Below are positions 36,210 to 44,539 of a stretch of DNA of 46,994 nucleotides, in pieces. The notes under the pieces were generated by a model. It saw only the letters and a list, made by a program, of their open reading frames with translations, was not told where the DNA came from and ran no database searches. Positions within the stretch are counted from its first letter, which is position 1; each line of letters opens with the position of its first letter. The translations under genes were made by a program, and so were the position numbers. Source of the DNA: Gammaproteobacteria bacterium (GTDB lineage Bacteria > Pseudomonadota > Gammaproteobacteria > Eutrophobiales > Eutrophobiaceae); NCBI GenBank assembly GCA_947480335.1, contig CANKCB010000017.1:1-46994 (forward strand). Reading direction: 5' to 3'.

Positions 36210-36226
36210 TGTTCACAATATGAACA
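36210..36226. promoter_or_regulatory. Operator-like palindrome 1 of the regulator gene
   Basis: TGTTCACAATATGAACA: perfect 6-bp arms (TGTTCA / TGAACA) around 5 bp. It contains the -35 box (TTCACA, 36212-36217) of the candidate promoter. A near-identical palindrome lies exactly 30 bp downstream. Confidence 0.72.
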
Positions 36227-36240
36227 GTCTCCTTTATACT
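36212..36240 (+). promoter_or_regulatory. Sigma70 promoter of the winged-helix regulator
   Basis: TTCACA (36212-36217; five of six), 17-bp spacer, TATACT (36235-36240; five of six). Expected start near A36247, three bases before ATG 36250, so the mRNA would be practically leaderless. The -35 box is inside palindrome 1 and the start point inside palindrome 2. Confidence 0.65.
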
Positions 36241-36256
36241 GTTCAGAATATGAACG
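36240..36256. promoter_or_regulatory. Operator-like palindrome 2 of the regulator gene
   Basis: TGTTCAGAATATGAACG: same element as 36210-36226 with two differences (centre base and last base). The 30-bp spacing is close to three turns of DNA, so two protein dimers could bind the same face. It covers the predicted transcription start and the chosen ATG. Confidence 0.68.
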
Positions 36257-36858
36257 CAAAAAACCGCGAAGAATCCTTAACCCTGGGCATACTTGAATCC
36301 ATTGAGGAAAAGAGTGATGTCACCCAGCGTCATCTTGCCAATCAGCTTGGGGTGGCATTGGGATTGGTCAATTCCTATTTGAAACGCTGTGTGCGCAAGG
36401 GCCTGATTAAAATCGAACAGGCGCCCGCAAATCGTTACTTGTACTATCTTACCCCCCGTGGTTTTGCTGAAAAAAGCAGGCTTACAGCCGAATATTTATA
36501 CGTTTCATTTGATTTTTATCGCCGCGCCAGTCAGTCCTGTTCTGAGGTTTTCGAACAATGCCGCCACAATCACTATCAGCGTATCCTGCTAGCCGGTGTC
36601 TCGGAGTTGGCAGAGATTGCCAGTTTACGAGCAAGAGAAAAAGGTATGAATATCATAGCGATAGTTGATCCACAGACTAAACTTAACGAGTTTATTGGGA
36701 TTCCCGTTTGGTCCAACGCAGATAAGGCAATCCAGGTGGATGCCTGCGTAATTACCAGCTTGAATTCATCTATGTATCTTTCTGATTATATGGGAAAATA
36801 TATCGACAAAAACAGGGTGTTTATACCGGACATCCTGGGGATTAAATACGAGTCCTGA
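36250..36858 (+). CDS. EPS-associated MarR-type winged-helix regulator
   Basis: 202 residues from the chosen ATG. N-terminal winged helix (about 5-75): QRHLANQLGVALGLVNSYLKRCVRKGLIKIEQ is the recognition region of the EPS-associated MarR-type family. It is followed by a C-terminal alpha/beta part (about 105-200; RILLAGVSELAEIASLRAREKGMNIIAIVDP) that looks like a nucleotide-binding or CoA-binding-like Rossmann fold, so it may sense a metabolite. ATG 36220 would add 10 residues (MNSLLYTVQN) but lies upstream of the predicted transcription start; I prefer 36250. Probably autoregulated through the two palindromes. Between rfaH and rfbB, so a likely regulator of this locus. Confidence 0.82.
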   Translation: MNAKNREESLTLGILESIEEKSDVTQRHLANQLGVALGLVNSYLKRCVRKGLIKIEQAPANRYLYYLTPRGFAEKSRLTAEYLYVSFDFYRRASQSCSEVFEQCRHNHYQRILLAGVSELAEIASLRAREKGMNIIAIVDPQTKLNEFIGIPVWSNADKAIQVDACVITSLNSSMYLSDYMGKYIDKNRVFIPDILGIKYES

Positions 36859-36965
36859 AGCTGCAAGTATCAGGTATGGCGTGGTGAGTAATTGTGTTGG
36901 TAAGGGAAGATTAACAACGGACTGCATAAAGATTTAAACCTATACGGAGTCAACTGGCACTGTAG

Positions 36966-36977
36966 GGCGGTAGCGTG
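36966..36977 (+). promoter_or_regulatory. ops element (RfaH recruitment site) in the rfbB leader
   Basis: GGCGGTAGCGTG, identical at all 12 positions to the E. coli ops core, on the coding strand 40 nt before the rfbB start. In E. coli, RNA polymerase pauses at ops and exposes it on the non-template strand for RfaH. The RfaH-like gene lies about 0.8 kb upstream on the same strand. The remaining part of 36859-37016 shows no clear promoter. Confidence 0.9.
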
Positions 36978-37016
36978 CCTGAAGATACAACAATTAATGT
37001 ATAAGAGTAAAAAATT

Positions 37017-38102
37017 ATGAATATGGAAAAGACAATTCTGGTCACGGGTGGCGCAGGGTTCATAGGTTCAAATTTTGTACTGGATTGGTTAAAACAGCAT
37101 AACGACACCATTATCAATCTGGATGCGTTGACTTATTCAGGCAACCTGAACAACCTCGCGTCTGTAGCACAGGATAATCGCCATATTTTTGTCAAAGGGG
37201 ATATAGGTGATAAAACCCTGGTGCAAGCATTGTTACAACAATATCAACCATATGCGGTTATAAACTTCGCGGCTGAAAGTCATGTAGACCGCTCAATTCT
37301 GAATCCGGAAGCATTTGTTGAGACGAATATAGTAGGTACATTTCGTCTGTTGAATGAAACACTGCGTTATTGGGAAAAACTCTCTGGTGAGCAAAAACAT
37401 CAGTTCCGTTTTCTGCACGTTTCTACGGATGAAGTATATGGATCTTTGAAGCCGGATGATCCGTTGTTTTCTGAAACAAAACAATTTGAACCTAACAGTC
37501 CATACTCCGCATCGAAAGCGGCTTCGGATCACTTTGTCCGTGCCTATCATCATACATATGGTTTGCCGGTGTTGACTACCAATTGTTCTAATAACTACGG
37601 TCCTTACCAGTTTCCTGAAAAACTGATTCCATTGATAATCACCAATGCCTTGTCATGGAAAAACTTACCCATTTACGGGGATGGTTTGAACATACGTGAT
37701 TGGTTATACGTAGGTGACCATTGTCATGCCATACGTACGGTATTAACCAGCGGAATACCAGGGCAGACATATAATATTGGTGGCATGAATGAAATGACTA
37801 ATATCGATATCGTGCGGCATATCTGCCGAATTCTGGATAATTTGAAACCTGCGAAACAGGGTAAGTATGAAGATCTGATTACCTATGTAAAAGACAGGCC
37901 TGGTCATGACAGACGCTATGCGGTTGATATCAGCAAAATCAATGCTGAGTTGGGTTGGCAACCACAGGAAACCTTCCAGACAGGAATAGAGAAGACTGTG
38001 TCCTGGTATTTACAAAATCAGGAATGGATACAGGGCGTGATGTCAGGCTCCTACAGGGAATGGATCGAAAAAAATTATGAGGATAGGAAGACAGAAAAAT
38101 GA
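37017..38102 (+). CDS. rfbB: dTDP-glucose 4,6-dehydratase
   Basis: 361-residue SDR enzyme, second step of dTDP-L-rhamnose synthesis. NAD motif [32 protein letters not shown], and catalytic [22 protein letters not shown]. Start ATG 37017; an ATG two codons later is also possible. First gene of rfbBACD, transcribed through the ops leader. Its 3' end overlaps rfbA by 4 nt. Confidence 0.96.
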   Translation: MNMEKTILVTGGAGFIGSNFVLDWLKQHNDTIINLDALTYSGNLNNLASVAQDNRHIFVKGDIGDKTLVQALLQQYQPYAVINFAAESHVDRSILNPEAFVETNIVGTFRLLNETLRYWEKLSGEQKHQFRFLHVSTDEVYGSLKPDDPLFSETKQFEPNSPYSASKAASDHFVRAYHHTYGLPVLTTNCSNNYGPYQFPEKLIPLIITNALSWKNLPIYGDGLNIRDWLYVGDHCHAIRTVLTSGIPGQTYNIGGMNEMTNIDIVRHICRILDNLKPAKQGKYEDLITYVKDRPGHDRRYAVDISKINAELGWQPQETFQTGIEKTVSWYLQNQEWIQGVMSGSYREWIEKNYEDRKTEK

Positions 38103-38986
38103 TGACTAAAAGAAAAGGAATCATTCTTGCGGGTGGTTCAGGAACCAGGCTTTATCCGGTAACACATATCCTTTCCAAACAGCTCTTACCAATATATGAC
38201 AAGCCTATGATTTATTATCCCTTGTCCACATTAATGAGTGCCGGTATTCGAGACATACTGGTTATATCAACACCGGACGACACACCCTTATTCAATCGCT
38301 TGTTGGGTGACGGAAAACCATGGGGCATTAATATTTCCTATGCAGTACAACCAAAGCCGGAAGGACTGGCTCAGGCCTTTATTATCGGCAAGGAGTTTAT
38401 AGGCACCGATCCTGCCGCCTTGATTCTGGGAGATAACGTATTTTATGGTCATAACTTGCAGGACTTGTTGTTTCGTGCAATGAGTCGTGAGCAGGGCGCC
38501 ACCACCTTTGCCTACCATGTGAACGATCCGGAACGCTATGGGGTCGTCGAATTTGATGATAATGGCAAGGCCTTATCGATTGAGGAAAAGCCGAAAGAGC
38601 CGAAGAGTAATTATGTCGTAACAGGACTGTATTTTTATGACAATGATGTGGTTGAGATTGCCAGTCAAATCAAACCCTCAGCTCGCGGTGAACTCGAAAT
38701 CACCGATGTAAACAGTGTCTATCTGCGTCAGAACCGTTTGGCAGTGGAAGTGATGAGTCGTGGATTTGCCTGGCTGGATACCGGCACCCATTCTTCCTTG
38801 CTGGAAGCTAGCTTGTTTGTGGAAACCATTGAGAAGCGACAAGGCTTCAAAATTGCCTGTCCGGAAGAAGTAGCCTATCGAAATGGATTTATAGATGCAC
38901 AACAAGTGGAATCACTGGCTGCACCTTTACTCAAAAGTAACTATGGCCAATACCTGCTTAGCGTGATTAAAGAAAAAGTATTTTAA
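38099..38986 (+). CDS. rfbA: Glucose-1-phosphate thymidylyltransferase
   Basis: 295 residues; activates glucose-1-phosphate with dTTP. Nucleotide-binding [22 protein letters not shown], substrate motif [14 protein letters not shown], metal-binding LGDNVFYGH, and [19 protein letters not shown]. Two consecutive ATG codons at 38099 and 38102; the first overlaps the rfbB stop. Confidence 0.96.
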   Translation: MMTKRKGIILAGGSGTRLYPVTHILSKQLLPIYDKPMIYYPLSTLMSAGIRDILVISTPDDTPLFNRLLGDGKPWGINISYAVQPKPEGLAQAFIIGKEFIGTDPAALILGDNVFYGHNLQDLLFRAMSREQGATTFAYHVNDPERYGVVEFDDNGKALSIEEKPKEPKSNYVVTGLYFYDNDVVEIASQIKPSARGELEITDVNSVYLRQNRLAVEVMSRGFAWLDTGTHSSLLEASLFVETIEKRQGFKIACPEEVAYRNGFIDAQQVESLAAPLLKSNYGQYLLSVIKEKVF

Positions 38987-39531
38987 TGAATATTATACCT
39001 ACAAGCATTCCTGATGTATTGATTCTGGAACCCAAAGTGTTTCGTGACAGTCGTGGCTTTTTTATGGAGAGTTGGAACCGGAAGGTATTTCAGAAACTCA
39101 CTGGCATTGATAAGGAATTCGTACAGGATAATCGTTCACAATCTGCACAAAATGTTTTACGTGGGCTTCATTACCAGATTAAGCAACCACAGGGCAAACT
39201 GTTCAGTGTGACACGCGGTAGTGTATTTGATGTGGCTGTGGATTTACGTAAAAGTTCATCGACATTCGGTAAATGGGTGGGTGTTGAGCTCTCGGATGAA
39301 AATAACAGACAGATATGGATACCTGAAGGATTTGCTCATGGGTTTTTAGTGTTATCAGAGCACGCAGATTGCTTTTATAAAACGACAGATTATTACTCGC
39401 CAGAGAATGAAAGATGTCTGAAATGGAATGACACGGACATTAAGATCAACTGGCCTATAAATGGTGAGCCTCTCGTATCAACAAAGGATCAGGCAGGGCT
39501 TTCATTCGGAGAAGCCGAAATCTTCCCATGA
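38986..39531 (+). CDS. rfbC: dTDP-4-dehydrorhamnose 3,5-epimerase
   Basis: 181-residue cupin-fold epimerase. Family text LEPKVFRDSRGFFMESWN, QDNRSQSAQNVLRGLHYQ (catalytic His), GSVFDVAVDLRKSSSTFGKW, and PEGFAHGFLVLSE. It starts with 1-nt overlap of the rfbA stop (TAATG). Confidence 0.95.
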   Translation: MNIIPTSIPDVLILEPKVFRDSRGFFMESWNRKVFQKLTGIDKEFVQDNRSQSAQNVLRGLHYQIKQPQGKLFSVTRGSVFDVAVDLRKSSSTFGKWVGVELSDENNRQIWIPEGFAHGFLVLSEHADCFYKTTDYYSPENERCLKWNDTDIKINWPINGEPLVSTKDQAGLSFGEAEIFP

Positions 39532-40421
39532 GAATTTTGCTGACAGGTCAGAACGGTCAGGTAGGTTGGGAGTTGGCACGCAGTTTATTGCCGTTAGGTA
39601 GTGTAATCACTTTAGACAGGCATCAGCTGGACATGATGCATCCGGAGACTTGCCGAGCAATTATTCAACAACACAAGCCAGAAGTGATTGTCAATGCAGC
39701 AGCCTACACAAATGTCGATCTGGCTGAAGATGAAATAGAACTGGCCAATACCATCAATGCGACAGCCACGGGGATACTGGCAGAAGAAGCGCGAAAAGTT
39801 AACGCGCTGTTGATTCATTACAGCACGGATTATGTCTTTGACGGAACCAAGAGTACGGCTTATGCAGAAGATGATGTTACAAACCCGATTAATGCCTACG
39901 GACGCAGCAAATTATCGGGTGAGCAGGCCATTCAAAAAACCGGGGCAGATCATCTGATATTCCGCACTTCCTGGGTGTATTCCGCACGCAGGACCAACTT
40001 TCTGCTCAGTATGCTGAAATTAATGAAAACACGGGAAACATTACGCATCGTTAACGACCAGACTGGCGCACCTACCTGGTCCAGGTCTATTGCTGATATT
40101 ACCGCCCATGTTATCAAGCAAGCGTGGACAGAACGTCATCAGGGCAGATTTAAATCAGGTATCTTCAATCTTTCTGGTTCAGGTAATACAACCTGGTATG
40201 AATTTGCCAAAAGCATTGCAGAGCTAGCCAAAGCGGATGCTCAATTCAAACAGTCATTGATGATTCGCTCCATAGAACCGATCACAACAGCAGAATATCC
40301 CAGTAAGGCAAAGCGTCCATTGAATTCGAAGATGAGTCACGAAAAAATCGTGAATCGATTTAATATTGTCATGCCTGACTGGCAGGAGTGTCTGCGATTG
40401 TGTATGCAGGATGTGGTATGA
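39528..40421 (+). CDS. rfbD: dTDP-4-dehydrorhamnose reductase
   Basis: 297-residue SDR reductase, last step to dTDP-L-rhamnose. N-terminal MRILLTGQNGQVGWELARSL, STDYVFDGTK, catalytic YGRSKLSGEQA, and FRTSWVYS. The start overlaps rfbC by 4 nt, and its stop overlaps a 40-residue ORF by 4 nt. Confidence 0.95.
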   Translation: MRILLTGQNGQVGWELARSLLPLGSVITLDRHQLDMMHPETCRAIIQQHKPEVIVNAAAYTNVDLAEDEIELANTINATATGILAEEARKVNALLIHYSTDYVFDGTKSTAYAEDDVTNPINAYGRSKLSGEQAIQKTGADHLIFRTSWVYSARRTNFLLSMLKLMKTRETLRIVNDQTGAPTWSRSIADITAHVIKQAWTERHQGRFKSGIFNLSGSGNTTWYEFAKSIAELAKADAQFKQSLMIRSIEPITTAEYPSKAKRPLNSKMSHEKIVNRFNIVMPDWQECLRLCMQDVV

Positions 40422-40540
40422 ATAATACTGATACTGAAACACTGAATTTCTGTCCTGTGCCTGAGGTAAGGACACAGTTTGATTCGGTAAAAGGTGTGAC
40501 GGCAGGAATTGAAGTACTATTGCCAGAGTTACAGAGTTAA
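40418..40540 (+). CDS. Possible 40-residue ORF coupled to rfbD
   Basis: ATG at 40418 overlaps the rfbD stop (ATGA), as at other junctions in this operon, and runs 40 codons: MNNTDTETLNFCPVPEVRTQ, then FDSVKGVTAGIEVLLPELQS. No signal, membrane segment or recognised motif. It may be the intact small last gene of the rhamnose operon or the remnant of a larger gene. Confidence 0.35.
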   Translation: MNNTDTETLNFCPVPEVRTQFDSVKGVTAGIEVLLPELQS

Positions 40541-40813
40541 TTAAATGCGCTTTACTGGATTAATCCCAGCTGGATCCTGATTGGTATAAAAAAAGGTGTA
40601 GTTCTCAACCGGCTCCGGGTTAATTAGCATCCCGCTCACACCATTAATAATCCCCAGCGTAGTCGCTACTTCGGCGGAAGTCGGGATGTACAGGGTCACC
40701 GATAGAACCATCCATACCGCAGCCGTGAACGCTGTAGTAGCCAACAGTGCCAAAGAAAAAAGACATAGAGCGCGAAAATGCCCCTGATCTGCTAAGCCAG
40801 CTGATTTATACAT
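40541..40813 (-). CDS. Small single-span membrane protein of unknown function
   Basis: 90 residues with one clear membrane segment (about 15-42; LCLFSLALLATTAFTAAVW, then MVLSVTLYI) and a polar tail ending INPVKRI. ATG at 40813 is 8 bp after the stop of the 845-residue membrane protein gene, with AGGAAT upstream, so it would be the last gene of the minus-strand gtr-like cluster. Its stop touches the end of the plus-strand 40-residue ORF. Not recognised; possibly an accessory subunit of the adjacent transferase. Confidence 0.5.
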   Translation of the reverse strand: MYKSAGLADQGHFRALCLFSLALLATTAFTAAVWMVLSVTLYIPTSAEVATTLGIINGVSGMLINPEPVENYTFFYTNQDPAGINPVKRI

Positions 40814-40821
40814 ATTTTTGG

Positions 40822-43359
40822 CTAATTCCTAATGACTACTTTGCAACCAAGATGTTCAAACCAGGCATGACCGTCTTGCACCATGCGGAAATCTGCTATC
40901 AGGTTTTGATGGCCTACTCCAAGTCCTTTCAGATTGAGCTGTGAAAGCGGGAAGCGAAGCTCTTTCGAGGTGCCTTGGGGTATCGACAAGGCCTCGCTGC
41001 GAGTGACTTTGCCAGTAACGTACTCCGGTGTTCCGGTAGGCAGTCTCAAACCGTCGTCCCATCTGAGGAGTGAGCCGTCCAGGCTGCGCAGATGAACGCC
41101 GATCTGCAGAGGAAATTTTCCTTCATTGAACGTCCAGTCAAAGTGGCTGGTATTCGCAAGCGTGACTAACAATGTGTCATTCGCCGCACCGGTCGAAGCT
41201 GCACGCGCGACGGAGCACTGAAACTCTCCTCGCATGTCTGAAATCGGCAAGATAGGCTTTGTTCCGATGCCGCGATCCATGTTGGCAACGGTAAAGAATA
41301 CTTCGAAATGTGTCGCCCGCTCAATGACCAATGCGCTTTTATCGTTGTTCTTTTCGAGCAGGTATTTTAATGCCGGTCGATTGACCAGTCGCGGCAGAGT
41401 GCTTTTGAGCAGCCTAGACGTGTCAGAGATCACAAGCTCTTCAACATCTTTGTAGGATTTATCGTAAACAAGGCGGTAACCAGGATCGTTCAATCTGAAA
41501 AACGCAAGTCTGCTGGCTTCATCTTCGATAGGCGCGGCACTTGTGCGTTGCATGAGCGCATTTCTCACTCGCTGGTATTCGACCGGTGACACTACACGCC
41601 TGTCCACTACAACAGCTTTAAAACCGGCAGCCTGCACCTCCGTAAGCAGCTGATCAATTGGCATGCGCGATAACCGTAAATGCCAGTCATCGACCGGACT
41701 ATTTTTGGATGCACCGTTACTCCATCGCAGCGCGGTAGAGTGTAAATAAAGTCGAATATGAGCCAATGAACCCCATCCATAGTAATCGCTGTCTGACAGC
41801 CACTGCGAATACGGATACTGATAAACCATCGCGCCAGGAGGAAGTTTCCCCTCAATTGTCTTAACAAATTTTTTCTCAGACAAGAAACGATTTCGAATCT
41901 CTTCACTGCCCTTATCGATGTTATTTGGCAATTGGTCGTATAGACTCAGGGTTGCGATTAGCAAAGTTAGGCCAACCAAAAACACCTTTTTTCTACCGTA
42001 TGCCTGTTTGAGAATTACCGTTAGAGCGGCACCAGCGCCTACGTAGAGTACAAAGATAAGAAAGAGTGGGAAACGGTCATACGCTCGGATAGTCGGATAT
42101 ACAAGCGCAATCAATGCACCAATACCGCCTGCAATTGAACAAAGAAAAATAAAGAGAGCAAGCGCAACAGAAGCCCATATCAGCTTATCTTCAGGTATGG
42201 CGCCTTTGTTTAAATCGCTATCGTTTGCAGATTTGCGTAAAGCCGGCACAATAAGTAGCGCCAGTGCAGTGAAAAAAAGAATTGATCCCAGAAAACCAAG
42301 AGGAGCATAGATTGGCCCAGTCTTGTATTGACGAGCCGCATCGCTGGTTTCAGTTATCTTTTTTCCGAGATCAGCAAGGCTTTTAATTCGATGATTTGGA
42401 GTTGGCGCTATCAACAATTTGAGACTAACCGAATAAACTTCTGCCTCAAAAGGATGTTTGACCAGCGCCGGGTCCGTAATGCCATTAGGGGCAAATTCTT
42501 CAGGATGGCTATATTTGTAGGCACCAAGAGGCCAAGCCAGTACAAGCGCCACGGTCATTAGTGTTATTATATAGATCGCGGGTACCAGCAAACTGGCTGG
42601 TTTTTTCATGTCGCCGGAAAGTGCCCTGACAACGGTCGCGAAACCAAGCAGCAACAGCGTAAAAAATGCGTAGTAGCCATCCGATACTGCGATGAGCACT
42701 ATAAAAATTAGACCCAAAAAGAACTTTGACGATGAAAGCGCTTCTTTAATCGCCATTTTGCTGGTCTTGGCAGGGCGCGAAAAATACTTAGAGAATTCAC
42801 CCGTCATAATCCAAAAAACAGCGACCAAAGCTAAAGGAACGGTGAAGTAATTTGAAAGGAATGAGTAAATAAAATAGTTGAATCGATAGCCAAGTAGCGA
42901 AAATAATACCCCAATGCATAAAGCTGGAAGTCGCGCCACGCCCAGTAATCTGCAAGAGAAAAATGAGGTCAAGGAAATAAGCGCGAAGTTTATCAAGTAA
43001 TAGACTTGCTGGATTTCGATAGGGTCGAGAAGCAGCTTGGAGAGACCGAGCATCAGCAACGAATGTAGAGCGCTTGTTTGTGCTGCCGCGTTATTGTGCC
43101 AGTGTGCAACGTCTGGCGCTCCTAAAAATGGATTGTTTAAGACCCAGCCTGTATCGACCACCATCTTAGTAAGAATGAGTTGCCAAGTTTCGTCGGCATT
43201 TTTGTCTCGGTAATCCAGTGGAATTGATAGATCCCAGTGCCATAAGTTCATGAAACTCATAGCGATTAAAACTGGAACGATTGCAGCTAATGCAGGAACA
43301 AGAAACTGTTTCAGAACCTTGCGATAGCGAAAGATATTGACTCTAGGGCTGTTATGCAA
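40822..43359 (-). CDS. Large multispanning membrane protein, probable GT-C-type glycosyltransferase
   Basis: 845 residues. About 11-12 membrane helices in residues 20-480, then a soluble, probably periplasmic part (about 490-845) with no recognised domain. After the first helix, a large loop carries acidic residues (LDYRDKNADETWQL), the place where GT-C transferases using polyprenyl-phosphate sugars have their catalytic Asp/Glu. Its neighbours are a GtrA flippase and a GtrB-type polyprenyl-phosphate glycosyltransferase. In seroconversion clusters that pair is always joined by a dissimilar membrane transferase, which suggests this role here. YfhO-type proteins are the alternative. Family not identified. 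Confidence 0.72.
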   Translation of the reverse strand: MHNSPRVNIFRYRKVLKQFLVPALAAIVPVLIAMSFMNLWHWDLSIPLDYRDKNADETWQLILTKMVVDTGWVLNNPFLGAPDVAHWHNNAAAQTSALHSLLMLGLSKLLLDPIEIQQVYYLINFALISLTSFFSCRLLGVARLPALCIGVLFSLLGYRFNYFIYSFLSNYFTVPLALVAVFWIMTGEFSKYFSRPAKTSKMAIKEALSSSKFFLGLIFIVLIAVSDGYYAFFTLLLLGFATVVRALSGDMKKPASLLVPAIYIITLMTVALVLAWPLGAYKYSHPEEFAPNGITDPALVKHPFEAEVYSVSLKLLIAPTPNHRIKSLADLGKKITETSDAARQYKTGPIYAPLGFLGSILFFTALALLIVPALRKSANDSDLNKGAIPEDKLIWASVALALFIFLCSIAGGIGALIALVYPTIRAYDRFPLFLIFVLYVGAGAALTVILKQAYGRKKVFLVGLTLLIATLSLYDQLPNNIDKGSEEIRNRFLSEKKFVKTIEGKLPPGAMVYQYPYSQWLSDSDYYGWGSLAHIRLYLHSTALRWSNGASKNSPVDDWHLRLSRMPIDQLLTEVQAAGFKAVVVDRRVVSPVEYQRVRNALMQRTSAAPIEDEASRLAFFRLNDPGYRLVYDKSYKDVEELVISDTSRLLKSTLPRLVNRPALKYLLEKNNDKSALVIERATHFEVFFTVANMDRGIGTKPILPISDMRGEFQCSVARAASTGAANDTLLVTLANTSHFDWTFNEGKFPLQIGVHLRSLDGSLLRWDDGLRLPTGTPEYVTGKVTRSEALSIPQGTSKELRFPLSQLNLKGLGVGHQNLIADFRMVQDGHAWFEHLGCKVVIRN

Positions 43360-43374
43360 TTTGCAACCTCTCTG

Positions 43375-43785
43375 CTACGGTTTTAAACGAACATCGCGTT
43401 GCGATGTCACGCGGAAGACAAACCACCGGCACCCTAGGAACATCGCCACGGTGTACACACCGATGCCAAAAAACTGGACCAGATAGGGACCCACGCCGAA
43501 ATGGTGTGTGCCAATCAATACCACCGACAAGTTCATCAGGTAGGAAATCGCGGCAGTGAATAGATAACGCGGAAGCACCTTGGTAATGGAGCGGCTGTCA
43601 CTGAATGTCCAAACGCGATTTAGTGTAAAACTAACAGCCAGTCCAATTGCATAGCCGATGGCATTTGCGACGGCGGCGCCTGTATTGAAAAAGAAAATGA
43701 CCGCATAAATGGCCAACAGCCCAATCGCAGTGTTCACCAGACCCACCGTCCCGAAGCGAAGCGATTGCCGGATCAATCCACTCAT
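43375..43785 (-). CDS. GtrA-family flippase-like membrane protein
   Basis: 136 residues with four membrane helices in the GtrA pattern (RFGTVGLVNTAIGLLAIYAV; NAIGYAIGLAVSFTLNRVWTF; FGIGVYTVAMFLGCRWFVFR). GtrA proteins are thought to flip polyprenyl-phosphate-linked sugar across the inner membrane. I chose ATG 43785, which overlaps the methyltransferase stop (ATGA); the longer form from 43833 would run into that gene. Confidence 0.9.
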   Translation of the reverse strand: MSGLIRQSLRFGTVGLVNTAIGLLAIYAVIFFFNTGAAVANAIGYAIGLAVSFTLNRVWTFSDSRSITKVLPRYLFTAAISYLMNLSVVLIGTHHFGVGPYLVQFFGIGVYTVAMFLGCRWFVFRVTSQRDVRLKP

Positions 43786-44516
43786 ACCGGTCTCCGGGCC
43801 ATCATCCGGTACTGGGCGCCGAGACCAAGCCATTCAAGATGGCGCTCCATGGGCCGCAGTGCAGCCAGGATGGCCGGAAAAAATAGCTTGTAGTCAACAT
43901 GGGCATCTTCCCAGCCACCTGTAAGAGCGCGTTTGCGCATGGTGGCGCCGCGGATGAGGCGGGCGTTTACGTCCAGCGGGCAGGTGTTAACGGCGCGCAC
44001 CGTTAACGGGTTCAGTGGGTTGTGTTCATAGATGGCCAGCACCCCACCAGGCTTGGTGATTCGGCGCAGTTCGGCCAGCCAGTGCAAATGCTGTTCGTGC
44101 GGAATATGGTGAAACACGCAGGCGGAGAAGACCACATCCTGGCTCGCGGTGGGCAGCGGAATGCTCTCGTCGATCTGCACATAGTTTTCTTGCCCCGGGA
44201 AGCGGCTTTGCGCGATCTCAATGCTGCGTGCCGAGACATCGGCACAGCTTATTTCGCTGCCAGAGAAATATTTGCGGAAGTAAGGCAGTGAATTGCCTAT
44301 GCCGCTACCGAAGTCCAGTATCTTTGCGGTCGGCAGTTTCATACGATCAAGTAAACCTGCCAAGTCTGCAATTTTGTATTCAGAGAAGTATTCCGGGGAT
44401 TCGCCAGTAATGGCAACATTCTCTTTGTGTTGAACACTATATGCGTCTGCCAGTAGATCAAACTCAGCTCGCATACGACTAGCGCCTAGATTTTGTCTCG
44501 CAGTGTCTTTATTCAT
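43782..44516 (-). CDS. Class I SAM-dependent methyltransferase
   Basis: 244 residues with motif I ILDFGSGIGNSLPYF (about 65-79), ISCADVSARSIEIAQ, and VVFSACVFHHIPHEQHL. Substrate unknown. Position between gtrB-like and gtrA-like genes suggests methylation of the sugar or acceptor. Coupled to gtrA by a 4-nt overlap. Distinct from UbiG in sequence. Confidence 0.87.
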   Translation of the reverse strand: MNKDTARQNLGASRMRAEFDLLADAYSVQHKENVAITGESPEYFSEYKIADLAGLLDRMKLPTAKILDFGSGIGNSLPYFRKYFSGSEISCADVSARSIEIAQSRFPGQENYVQIDESIPLPTASQDVVFSACVFHHIPHEQHLHWLAELRRITKPGGVLAIYEHNPLNPLTVRAVNTCPLDVNARLIRGATMRKRALTGGWEDAHVDYKLFFPAILAALRPMERHLEWLGLGAQYRMMARRPV

Positions 44517-44539
44517 GATGCTTTAAAATGTTTAACTTT

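Noticed and set aside
36220-36250. ATG at 36220 as the start of the winged-helix regulator
   Set aside because: It lies between the -35 and -10 boxes of the best promoter and so would not be transcribed from it. It cannot be excluded if the gene is read from rfaH.
40747-40944. 65-codon plus-strand ORF across the end of the 845-residue protein gene
   Set aside because: Antisense to two minus-strand frames with better support; no ribosome site.
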